This document shows, piece after piece, positions 1 to 6,312 of a DNA stretch of 7,585 bases (position 1 is its first letter; the number at the start of each line of letters is the position of its first letter). The DNA lies in contig JAEWHB010000059.1 of the NCBI GenBank assembly GCA_023388015.1, forward strand, positions 1 to 7,585, given 5' to 3'. This DNA is from Bacteroidota bacterium (GTDB lineage: Bacteria; Bacteroidota; Bacteroidia; Flavobacteriales; Weeksellaceae). Below the pieces are notes generated by a model. That model searched no databases. It was not told the origin of the DNA and saw only the letters and a list, made by a program, of their open reading frames with translations. Made by a program: the position numbers and the translations under genes.

Positions 1-85
1 AATCCTTTCCAATAACAGAAAGCATTTCAGCCGCATCTGCTGACAAAGTCCCGATGTGGCGAAGAGAAAAATCTTGTGTATTCAT
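1..85 (-). CDS. gcvP: Glycine dehydrogenase (decarboxylating), P-protein, N-terminal fragment
   Basis: Read on the minus strand, an ATG at 85-83 opens a frame that runs off the left edge after 28 codons. It begins MNTQDFSLRHIG and continues through a segment containing AEML. The phenylalanine, RHIG and (A/E)EML pattern within the first 25 residues is the N-terminal signature of the glycine cleavage system P-protein. That enzyme is a cytoplasmic pyridoxal-phosphate protein that decarboxylates glycine and passes the aminomethyl group to the lipoyl H-protein. The full protein is usually about 950 residues, so only about 3% is visible and no catalytic residue can be checked. The gene is divergent from the restriction-modification genes. 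A TAnnTTTG match lies upstream at 118-111. The identification rests on a short but characteristic motif; it is likely but not proven. Confidence 0.8.
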   Translation of the reverse strand, partial: MNTQDFSLRHIGTLSADAAEMLSVIGKD

Positions 86-110
86 ATTTATTTGCGGTGA
101 ATTAAAACCT

Positions 111-118
111 CAAATTTA
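111..118 (-). promoter_or_regulatory. Candidate -7 element for gcvP
   Basis: On the minus strand this reads TAAATTTG, a full match to the Bacteroidota -7 element TAnnTTTG. It lies 25 bases upstream of the gcvP ATG and would give a leader of roughly 20 bases. I found no TTG at the expected -33 distance, so only half of the promoter is supported. Confidence 0.4.
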
Positions 119-160
119 CGATTTTAATCCTTACGAAAACCTAATCTTTATCAACTCGGA

Positions 161-191
161 TTGATAATATTATACGATTTATCTATATTCG
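161..191 (+). promoter_or_regulatory. Candidate promoter for the mod-res operon
   Basis: TTG at 161-163 is followed after 20 bases by TATATTCG at 184-191. This matches the Bacteroidota TTG/TAnnTTTG arrangement with one mismatch (C for T in the -7 box) and ideal spacing. Transcription would start near 197 and give a long leader of about 260 bases to the ATG at 458. AT-rich DNA produces such matches by chance, so this is only a candidate. Confidence 0.35.
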
Positions 192-315
192 CACAAACAG
201 ATAAAAAAGAAAATATCGACTAAAATTATTTAACACATATAAAGATTAGCGTTGCTAATTGTTTCTTTTCAGATAAAACCTAGGAAATTTTAATGAACAG
301 AAGAAACAGTTCAGG

Positions 316-337
316 GATGCACCCAAACGGGTGCGTC
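316..337 (+). other. Hairpin in the mod leader
   Basis: GATGCACCC at 316-324 pairs with GGGTGCGTC at 329-337 around an AAAC loop. That is nine pairs, one of them a U-G wobble in RNA. A short mixed TTCTTGCTG stretch follows rather than a clean U-tract, so it is a weak terminator at best. It may be an attenuator-like leader structure or part of a repeated element. The pairing is directly visible; the function is unknown. Confidence 0.5.
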
Positions 338-457
338 TTCTTGCTGTATTCCATTTGTTCAAGGTTTCAACCTAGGTACCTTTCTGATTTGGAAATTCAA
401 GCGGAAGATTGCACCTTTTTTTTTCGCTTGGTTGGTAACCCAAAACCGCGAAAAAAT

Positions 458-2026
458 ATGCCCACACTCAATTGGATAGGAAAAGATAAAGTCATCAATC
501 ACCATCAGGATGTTCCGTATAAAATTTTGGAACATCAATATCATTACGAAAATGGTACACAAACCAACTCCTCCCCTTTGGGGAGGTCGGGAGGGGCTAT
601 CATTCACGGAGACAATCTCGAAGCTCTAAAAGCACTTTTGCCCGAATACGAAGGGAAAATAAAATGCATCTACATAGATCCGCCTTACAATACCGGTAAC
701 GAAAGTTGGGTTTATAACGACAATGTAAACGACCCGAAAATAAAAAAATGGTTAGGACAGGTAGTTGGCAAAGAAGCCGATGATTTAACCCGACACGACA
801 AATGGTTGTGTATGATGTACCCACGTTTAAAACTCTTACACAAACTACTTGCTGATGACGGTGCTATTTTTATTTCAATTGATGATAATGAACAAGCTAA
901 TTTGAAATTAGTTTGTGATGAAATTTGGGGTGCGGGAAATTTTATCACGGATTTTATATGGCAAAAAAGGAAAGGAGGAGGCAATGACTCGTTCTATGCA
1001 GCGGTTGACCACGAATACATAATTTGTTATGTTAAAAATCAATCATTTCAAACAAAAAAATGGAGAGTAGATTACGATGAAAATTATTTGAAAAGATATA
1101 AAGAAAAAGATGAAATAGGGAATTATTATTGGGATACGCTATCAAGAGCAGGTTTAAATAATCCAATTATTTATGATGTAGAATGCCCAGACGGAAGTAT
1201 TATTAAAAATGGTACTTGGCAAATATCAAAATCTACATTTGAGGAAAGTCTAAAAAATGGCAATGTAGGGTTTATCAAAAATAAAAAAGGAGAATATACG
1301 GTTGTAAGAAAAGTTAGAATGCCAGAAGGAAAAGTGTTTCGTTCAATTCTAAATGAAGTTTCAAACAAAAATGCTGCTGATGAAATGCATTCAATTTTTG
1401 ATAATAAAAAAGAGTTTTCTACTCCAAAACCTGTAAGATTGATTGAACAAATTTTACAATTATCAACCAACAAAAACTCCATCATCCTCGATAGCTTCGC
1501 AGGTAGCGGAACAACCGCTCACGCTGTTCTCAATCTCAATAAACAAGACGGTGGCAACCGCAAATTTATTTTGGTAGAAATGGAAGATTATGCTGAAAGC
1601 ATTACTGCCGAACGTGTGAAACGTGTCATCAACGGTTATGGTTCGGCCAGCTCAGCAACAGCAGAAGGAACAGGCGGAAGTTTCAGTTTTTACGAATTGG
1701 GACAGCCGCTTTTTGATGAAAACCATAATCTGAACGAGGAGATTGACATAGAAAAAATTCGCGAATACGTATGGTATATGGAAACTAAAGAAACGTATCA
1801 AAAGCAGGAAGAGAACTATCTATTGGGAACCAAAAACGACACTGCTTATTATTTCCATTACGAAAAAGAAAGTATCACATTATTAGATGAAACTTTTCTG
1901 CGAACGCTCAAAACCAAAGCATCACAATACGTAATCTATGCCGATGTTTGTTTGTTGAACGATAAACTCATGGACAAATACCATATTATTTTCAAAAAAA
2001 TCCCGAGAGATATTTCAAAACTGTAA
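458..2026 (+). CDS. mod: Type III restriction-modification system methyltransferase subunit (Mod), N6-adenine specific
   Basis: Mod methylates adenine in the recognition sequence and supplies DNA specificity to the Mod-Res complex. Numbered from the ATG at 458 (522 residues), the catalytic motif IV DPPYNTG is at 74-80 and the AdoMet-binding motif I DSFAGSGTT is at 345-353. IV before I is the beta-class order typical of Type III Mod, and DPPY favours adenine over cytosine. Residues about 165-330 are the variable target-recognition region, and the protein ends in FKKIPRDI, a common Mod ending. I chose the start at 458 because MPTLNWIGK followed by NHH and VPY is the usual Mod N-terminus. An in-frame ATG at 293, with AGGA upstream, would add 55 unfamiliar residues. 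Unusual points are a palindromic repeat carried in frame at residues about 37-47 and a marked GC drop over the recognition region. The res gene follows after three bases. Confidence 0.93.
   Translation: MPTLNWIGKDKVINHHQDVPYKILEHQYHYENGTQTNSSPLGRSGGAIIHGDNLEALKALLPEYEGKIKCIYIDPPYNTGNESWVYNDNVNDPKIKKWLGQVVGKEADDLTRHDKWLCMMYPRLKLLHKLLADDGAIFISIDDNEQANLKLVCDEIWGAGNFITDFIWQKRKGGGNDSFYAAVDHEYIICYVKNQSFQTKKWRVDYDENYLKRYKEKDEIGNYYWDTLSRAGLNNPIIYDVECPDGSIIKNGTWQISKSTFEESLKNGNVGFIKNKKGEYTVVRKVRMPEGKVFRSILNEVSNKNAADEMHSIFDNKKEFSTPKPVRLIEQILQLSTNKNSIILDSFAGSGTTAHAVLNLNKQDGGNRKFILVEMEDYAESITAERVKRVINGYGSASSATAEGTGGSFSFYELGQPLFDENHNLNEEIDIEKIREYVWYMETKETYQKQEENYLLGTKNDTAYYFHYEKESITLLDETFLRTLKTKASQYVIYADVCLLNDKLMDKYHIIFKKIPRDISKL
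568..596. repeat. GC-rich palindromic repeat carried in frame inside mod
   Basis: CCTCCCC at 570-576 and GGGGAGG at 580-586 form a perfect 7-bp stem with a TTT loop. A further GGGAGGGG at 589-596 can pair with the same left arm. The 29-base block is strikingly GC-rich in an AT-rich gene. It resembles short dispersed palindromes common between genes in Flavobacteriia, as I recall them. It is translated as part of the run NSSPLGRSGGA. In Mod proteins this spot lies between the VPY segment and the IHGDNLEALK segment and is normally a short variable linker, so the insertion probably leaves the fold intact. Confidence 0.6.
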
Positions 2027-2029
2027 ACC

Positions 2030-4693
2030 ATGGAATTAAAACCCTACCAACATAAAGTAATTAAAGATTTGGAGTTGTTTTTGGATTATGTGCAGAAACA
2101 CGATACGCCTGCAAAAGCCTTTACACAATATTGGGAAGATAAATTAGGCGTTCCATATTCGCCAAAATTAGACGGTTCATTTACAGGAATGAAACCGTAT
2201 CAGGACAATGTTCCGAATGCGGTGCATATCGCTGTGAAAGTTCCTACAGCAGGTGGAAAAACCTTTATCGCTGTAAATGCTTTACATACAATCAGCAAAC
2301 ATTTCAGCAAAGGCAATCCAAAAGCGGTAGTCTGGTTGGTGCCGTGGTCAAATTTGTTACAACAAACGGTTAAAAATCTTTCAAATCCGAATCATCCATA
2401 CAGAGAAAAGCTAAATAGTTTATTCAGCAATCGGGTAGAAGTTTACGAGAAAGAACAACTATTGCAGGGTGCGAATTTCAATCCGTCTTCGGTAGCGGAA
2501 CAATTGAATATTTTTGTATTCAATTTCAGTAGTTTACGTGTCAATTCCAGAAAGCAGGACGACCGAAAAGTATATCAGGAAAACGGAGCATTGGAATCAT
2601 TCCGAAATACGATTGTAGATAAAGATTTGGTATTGTCCGAAACAGACGAAACGGCTTTAATCAATATCATTCGCAGTTTGAATCCAATCGTAATTGTTGA
2701 TGAAAGTCACAATGCCGAAAGTGATTTGAGCAAAGAAATGTTGCAGAATCTCAATCCGTCATTGGTTTTGGATTTAACCGCAACACCAAAAGAAAGCAGT
2801 AACATTATTTCGTTTGTAAATGCGTTGGCATTGAAGAAGGAAAATATGGTCAAATTGCCTGTAATTGTCTATAATCATCACAAAAAAGAGGAAGTCATCA
2901 CAAGTGCTTTGCATTTACAACGCCAACTCGAACTTCTTGCCAAAGAGGAGGAAAAAGAAACGGGTAAGTACATTCGCCCGATAATTTTGTTTCAGGCACA
3001 ATCGAATATCAAAGGTAAAGACAATACGACTTTTCAAAAGATAAAAGAACAGTTGGTCAAATTGCAAATTCCCGAAGAACAAATTAAAATCAAGACAAGC
3101 AATATTGACGAACTGAAAGGCGTAAACCTGATGAGCAAAGATTGTCCTGTACGCTATATTATTACCGTAAATGCCTTGAAAGAAGGTTGGGATTGTCCGA
3201 ACGCGTATATTTTGGCTTCGTTGGCTGATAAAAGTTCGGCTGTTGATGTGGAGCAGATTTTGGGTCGTGTGTTGCGTCAGCCTTATGTTTCAAAACACAA
3301 AAACGTATTGTTAAATATGTCGTTTGTTTTGACGGCTTCGGCAAAATTCAATGAAACTTTGGCAAATATCGTCAAAGGATTGCAAGACAGCGGGTTTAGT
3401 AAAGAAGATTATTTTGCACAGGAACAACCCGAAGAAGAATTAACCCCAAATGAAATTTTGCAAAGCGGTTTGTTTGACGAAAATGAAGAAGTAAAATCCG
3501 ATGAAGATTTTGATGTTTCGCAAATTGCGTTCAATCCAAATGAGCAAGTTACGCTATATACAATTACCCAAAATAATCCGTTGCTTACCGATATTACAAA
3601 ACAGGCAACGCAACAAGGCGAACAATTTGAAGAAAAACTAAAAACCACCGATATTGACGATGATATTTCAATCTTTACCGATGTTATGAAAACACAACCC
3701 AAGCAATATAGTATTGACCCGCAATTTCAGGAAGAGATACAAAATCTGAAATTACCACAGTTTTTCATCGAAAAACAAGACGAATTAAAAAGTATGCTTT
3801 TTGAAGAACTGAACGAAGATTGGGAATTGTTGCACAAAAATAAACTTTTAGACGGTTTTAAACTTTCAAGACACAGTACAGATGTTTCATTTGATGATAT
3901 TTCAAAAGAAATTTACGCTGTTGATTTTGACCAAAACAAAGGAACGGTTACAGCAGGAAAAGTGAATGCAAAAGCAAAATCTGTTTTAATAGATTCTATT
4001 TTGTCTAAACCGAAAGATTCGCAGTTAAGACAGATAAGCAGTATCATTGTGAGTAAACTGGGCGATATGTATCCGATTAAACAACAGGAACTGACACAAT
4101 ATGTAAGCAGGGTTTTTGAAAATTTGTCATCAGAACAAGTTCGTGATGTAATTGACAATGATTTTATTTATGTCAAAAAACTGAAAGATAAAATTCAGGA
4201 ATTTTTGGACGAATATGCTCAAACCAGATTCAGAACATTCATTGCAAGCAATAAAATCGAAGTGCAGGAAAGTTTTCCGTTTCCGGAAAAAATCACACCG
4301 ATAAATGCAAGTCTTCCTAATTCAAAATCGCTTTATGAACGTGAAGACAGTATGAATGGTTTTGAGCAAAAAATGATTTCAGAAATTTCAGCATTAGAAA
4401 ATGTAAAATTTTGGCACAGAAATCTTACACGAGGAAAGGGATTTTTTATCAATGGATTTCAAAATAATCATTATCCTGATTTTATCATCAAAACCCACAA
4501 AGGAAATATTGTTTTAATTGAAACAAAAGGAGATTATCTGGATAATGACGACAGCAAAAACAAACGTGAGTTAGGCAGGGTGTGGGCAGAAAAAGCAGGA
4601 AATAACTACAAATATTTTATGGTTTTTGAAAGCAAAAAAGTCGAAAATGCTTTTACTTTAAAAACTGTGATTGAAGTTTTGAAAGGGTTGTAA
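2030..4693 (+). CDS. res: Type III restriction-modification system restriction subunit (Res), helicase-nuclease
   Basis: Res is the ATP-dependent subunit that, bound to Mod, travels from unmethylated sites and cuts DNA. The 887-residue protein has a complete SF2 helicase core: an N-terminal KPYQ segment (4-7), Walker A PTAGGKT (72-78), motif II DESH (224-227), motif III TATP (250-253), a motif V region KEGWDCP (384-390) and motif VI QILGRVLRQP (409-418). A long linker with an acidic stretch near 465-495 follows. The C-terminal nuclease shows F-E at 778-779, YPD at 815-817 and ETK at 831-833, giving a D817...E831-x-K833 active site of the PD-(D/E)xK type. Length and order fit Type III Res (about 900-1000 residues). 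The start is three bases after the mod stop, so it is probably translated from the same message. No frameshift or lost catalytic residue is seen, and the enzyme looks functional. Confidence 0.93.
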   Translation: MELKPYQHKVIKDLELFLDYVQKHDTPAKAFTQYWEDKLGVPYSPKLDGSFTGMKPYQDNVPNAVHIAVKVPTAGGKTFIAVNALHTISKHFSKGNPKAVVWLVPWSNLLQQTVKNLSNPNHPYREKLNSLFSNRVEVYEKEQLLQGANFNPSSVAEQLNIFVFNFSSLRVNSRKQDDRKVYQENGALESFRNTIVDKDLVLSETDETALINIIRSLNPIVIVDESHNAESDLSKEMLQNLNPSLVLDLTATPKESSNIISFVNALALKKENMVKLPVIVYNHHKKEEVITSALHLQRQLELLAKEEEKETGKYIRPIILFQAQSNIKGKDNTTFQKIKEQLVKLQIPEEQIKIKTSNIDELKGVNLMSKDCPVRYIITVNALKEGWDCPNAYILASLADKSSAVDVEQILGRVLRQPYVSKHKNVLLNMSFVLTASAKFNETLANIVKGLQDSGFSKEDYFAQEQPEEELTPNEILQSGLFDENEEVKSDEDFDVSQIAFNPNEQVTLYTITQNNPLLTDITKQATQQGEQFEEKLKTTDIDDDISIFTDVMKTQPKQYSIDPQFQEEIQNLKLPQFFIEKQDELKSMLFEELNEDWELLHKNKLLDGFKLSRHSTDVSFDDISKEIYAVDFDQNKGTVTAGKVNAKAKSVLIDSILSKPKDSQLRQISSIIVSKLGDMYPIKQQELTQYVSRVFENLSSEQVRDVIDNDFIYVKKLKDKIQEFLDEYAQTRFRTFIASNKIEVQESFPFPEKITPINASLPNSKSLYEREDSMNGFEQKMISEISALENVKFWHRNLTRGKGFFINGFQNNHYPDFIIKTHKGNIVLIETKGDYLDNDDSKNKRELGRVWAEKAGNNYKYFMVFESKKVENAFTLKTVIEVLKGL

Positions 4694-4753
4694 GCATTAA
4701 AAACTGGTTAATTTCACAAGATGCAAAGCAGAAGAAATAAAATAGAAAAAATA

Positions 4754-4782
4754 AAACACGTATCTTTACAAAATAAACACGT
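4754..4782 (+). promoter_or_regulatory. Candidate promoter and operator of the toxin-antitoxin operon
   Basis: TATCTTTA at 4761-4768 differs from the Bacteroidota -7 element TAnnTTTG at one base and lies 20 bases before the antitoxin ATG. No clear -33 TTG is present. The 8-mer AAACACGT occurs at 4754-4761 and again at 4775-4782. The two copies start exactly 21 bp apart, about two helical turns, and bracket the -7 element. Ribbon-helix-helix antitoxins commonly bind such repeats to repress their own operon, so this is a reasonable operator candidate. The binding itself is inferred. Confidence 0.45.
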
Positions 4783-4788
4783 GCAGCG

Positions 4789-5031
4789 ATGAATACAAAA
4801 CTCACTTTGACCATAGAAAAATCGGTTATTGAACGTGCAAAAAAATACGCCAAACGCACCAGCAGAAGTTTGTCAGACATTGTGGAAAGTTATTTGAGTA
4901 GCATTACGGAAGAAGGCGAAACCACAAGCCATTTGCCAAAATTGAAAAAAATAGTAGGTGCCGTAAACTTGCCGGAAGATTTCGATGAAGAAAGAGAATT
5001 ACGTTCATATTATGAAAACAAACATTTATGA
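4789..5031 (+). CDS. Ribbon-helix-helix antitoxin of a type II toxin-antitoxin pair (DUF6364-like)
   Basis: This 80-residue protein should neutralise the PIN toxin encoded next to it and repress the operon. Residues 4-10 (KLTLTIE) form the DNA-contacting beta strand. Residues about 11-23 (rich in Lys and Arg) and 28-38 form the two helices of a ribbon-helix-helix fold. The C-terminal half, with LPEDFDEER at about 61-69, is charged and probably flexible, as expected for the part that wraps the toxin. The opening pattern of TKLTLTI, V/I-ERAK-YA and SLSDIVE is that of the DUF6364 group found with PIN toxins in Bacteroidota. The start is preceded by a candidate promoter and no strong ribosome site. 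Its stop overlaps the toxin start. The role is inferred from the fold and the pairing. Confidence 0.88.
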   Translation: MNTKLTLTIEKSVIERAKKYAKRTSRSLSDIVESYLSSITEEGETTSHLPKLKKIVGAVNLPEDFDEERELRSYYENKHL

Positions 5032-5444
5032 ACCGTATATTTTTAGACACTAATATTTTGGTAGATTTAATCGCGGATCGTAAACCATACAGTAAATTTG
5101 CCGTCCGGATTATTGAGATTGCAGAAAACAAAAAACTGAATTTATACACTTCTTCTCATGCATTTGCCACAGCTTATTACCTTTTGAAGAAATATACAGA
5201 CGAGAAACAATTGCGCGAAGTTTTATTGAATTTATCAGACTTTGTACAGAATATTTCAGTCAGTCAGGAAATCATCAGGAAAAGTTTAAAATCATCCCAT
5301 AAAGATTTTGAAGATGCAATTCAAATAAATGCCGCCTACAGCATAGAGAATATGGATTGCATCGTTACCCGAAATCCGAAAGATTTTAAACTATCTGAAA
5401 TTAAAATTTTCGCTCCCGAAGAATTGGTGCGGAAAATCCAATGA
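5028..5444 (+). CDS. PIN-domain ribonuclease toxin (VapC-like, PIN_3 type)
   Basis: This 138-residue protein spans a whole PIN domain, the fold of metal-dependent RNases that act as toxins by cutting RNA. FLDTNIL at 5-11 carries the first catalytic aspartate (D7), with D13 close by. DFEDAIQ at 93-99 supplies D93, E95 and D96. VTRNPKDF at 113-120 supplies the last acidic residue (D119). The position of the usual second acidic residue, in the helix after TSS (about residue 48), is Thr. PIN_3-type toxins of Bacteroidota often vary here, so activity may still be intact. The start codon lies within the ATGA that ends the antitoxin gene, implying coupled translation. The RNA target cannot be predicted from this sequence. 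Confidence 0.9.
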   Translation: MNRIFLDTNILVDLIADRKPYSKFAVRIIEIAENKKLNLYTSSHAFATAYYLLKKYTDEKQLREVLLNLSDFVQNISVSQEIIRKSLKSSHKDFEDAIQINAAYSIENMDCIVTRNPKDFKLSEIKIFAPEELVRKIQ

Positions 5445-5454
5445 TTTACATTTG
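5424..5454 (+). promoter_or_regulatory. Promoter of the UbiA-like gene, inside the toxin gene end
   Basis: TTG at 5424-5426 and TACATTTG at 5447-5454 are separated by 20 bases. This is a full match to the Bacteroidota TTG/TAnnTTTG promoter at ideal spacing. It overlaps the last codons and stop of the toxin gene. The predicted transcription start is near 5460, the first base of the next ATG, so the message would be leaderless or nearly so. Confidence 0.55.
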
Positions 5455-5459
5455 TTCCA

Positions 5460-6260
5460 ATGAAATTATTCATTGAGAAATATTTACTCAAAACCAATAT
5501 CTGGGTGGCGCTTTGTTTCACCGGATTGTTCATATTTTTCCAGCTGGGTTTGTATGAGAAAATTCTTTCGGTTTGGGGAATTGTCTTCTTCGGAACCCTT
5601 GCGATTTATAATTTTTCACGGATAAAAACCTTAAACGAATTCTTTCAATTTCATTCCGAAAAACGAATGCAAATCATCCTAACTTACGTCGGACTTATCG
5701 GAGCCTTGATTTGTGTGCTTTTGCGTGGATTTGAACTCAAAACTTTTCTCTACCTCGGCGTTTTGGGATTTGTCAGTTTTTGTTATTCACTTCCCTTTTC
5801 GGGATTGGGTTTACGCGCAATTCCTTTTCTAAAATTATTTCTGATCGCCTTTGTCTGGGCAGGAAGTTCCATCGGTTTATTGCTCGTGGTACATCAGGCT
5901 GTTTTTCAACATTCTTTATTATTTCTTTCGGTTTTTCTCTTTGTCATCGGCATTACTATTCCTTTTGACATCCGCGATTCAGCATCGGACGAAAAAGAAC
6001 TGAAAACAATTCCACAAGTAATCGGCATCAAAAATTCAAAAATTCTCGCCCTTTTGAGTCTGATTTTCAGTGGATTTTTTTTCTATTTGGAATTTAGAGA
6101 ATTTAGCTTATTTGTAATTTCCTGGCTGATTTCTTTGCTGATTTCTTTCCTTCTTACCGCAAGTTCTTCTGTAAAGAAAAACAACTTTTATTATGCTTTT
6201 TGGCTCGAAGGAATTTCACTCCTTCCTTTGCTTATTTATTTGGTTTTTAATGGTTTTTAA
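5460..6260 (+). CDS. UbiA-superfamily integral membrane protein with a degenerate first aspartate motif
   Basis: This is a 266-residue, very hydrophobic protein with about eight or nine membrane segments (roughly 12-30, 37-50, 72-88, 95-112, 122-145, 150-168, 195-210, 215-233 and 245-263). UbiA enzymes attach prenyl chains to aromatic rings in quinone, heme or lipid synthesis, using two Asp-rich loops. The second loop is intact: DIRDSASD at 170-177 fits DxxDxxxD and is followed by KTIPQVIG. The first loop, normally NDxxDxxxD, reads NFSRIKTLN at 51-59 and keeps only the Asn. Catalysis by the usual mechanism is therefore doubtful. The protein may be a diverged enzyme or have another membrane role; substrate and pathway are unknown. 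It lies 15 bases after the toxin gene but has its own strong promoter match, so it is probably not functionally linked to the toxin. Confidence 0.75.
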   Translation: MKLFIEKYLLKTNIWVALCFTGLFIFFQLGLYEKILSVWGIVFFGTLAIYNFSRIKTLNEFFQFHSEKRMQIILTYVGLIGALICVLLRGFELKTFLYLGVLGFVSFCYSLPFSGLGLRAIPFLKLFLIAFVWAGSSIGLLLVVHQAVFQHSLLFLSVFLFVIGITIPFDIRDSASDEKELKTIPQVIGIKNSKILALLSLIFSGFFFYLEFREFSLFVISWLISLLISFLLTASSSVKKNNFYYAFWLEGISLLPLLIYLVFNGF

Positions 6261-6282
6261 CATTTCGCTAACAAATTTTTAT

Positions 6283-6290
6283 TAAATTTG
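6283..6290 (+). promoter_or_regulatory. Candidate -7 element for the alpha-2-macroglobulin gene
   Basis: TAAATTTG matches the Bacteroidota TAnnTTTG element fully and lies 22 bases before the ATG at 6313. No TTG is found at the expected upstream distance. The short gap after the UbiA-like gene (52 bases) contains no obvious terminator, so read-through is also possible. Confidence 0.4.
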
Positions 6291-6312
6291 ATTACGTCCA
6301 AATCTTTCTTTT

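Larger units (their letters stand above)
86..457. other. Divergent intergenic spacer between gcvP and mod
   Basis: This gene-free stretch separates the divergent gcvP and mod genes. The first half (about 119-290) is very AT-rich and holds the candidate promoters plus a small hairpin, ATTAGC-GTT-GCTAAT, at 245-259 followed by a pyrimidine-rich run. The second half (293-457) is less AT-rich and structured. It contains a 9-bp hairpin at 316-337, a smaller hairpin AGGTT-TC-AACCT at 362-373, the palindrome AGGTACCT at 374-381, and a run of nine T at 416-424. It could be read as a 55-residue N-terminal extension of Mod from an ATG at 293, but that peptide does not resemble the known N-terminus of the family. 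I treat it as leader DNA, possibly carrying relics of a mobile or repeated element. Confidence 0.5.

Noticed and set aside
245..275. Rho-independent terminator at the ATTAGC/GCTAAT hairpin with a following T-rich run.
   Set aside because: The stem is only six AT-rich pairs and the tail is interrupted by C and G. No gene ends here on the plus strand.
293..457. Reading the ATG at 293 as the true start of Mod (577 residues).
   Set aside because: The added 55 residues are rich in Cys, Phe and Arg, span two hairpins and the T9 run, and do not look like Mod. MPTLNWIGK at 458 is the expected family start. The longer form cannot be fully excluded.
359..607. Minus-strand open frame of 82 codons across the mod leader.
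   Set aside because: It overlaps the conserved start of mod, contains the translated palindrome on the opposite strand, and has no recognisable domain.
3162..4158. Several minus-strand open frames inside res.
   Set aside because: They lie wholly within a gene with clear helicase and nuclease motifs and have shadow-like composition rich in Ser, Cys and Phe.
4694..4753. Terminator after res.
   Set aside because: I found no GC-rich stem followed by a T run in this spacer, so read-through into the toxin-antitoxin pair is possible.
5780..5968. Plus-strand 62-codon frame inside the UbiA-like gene.
   Set aside because: It overlaps a well-supported membrane protein in another frame and has no own promoter or domain.
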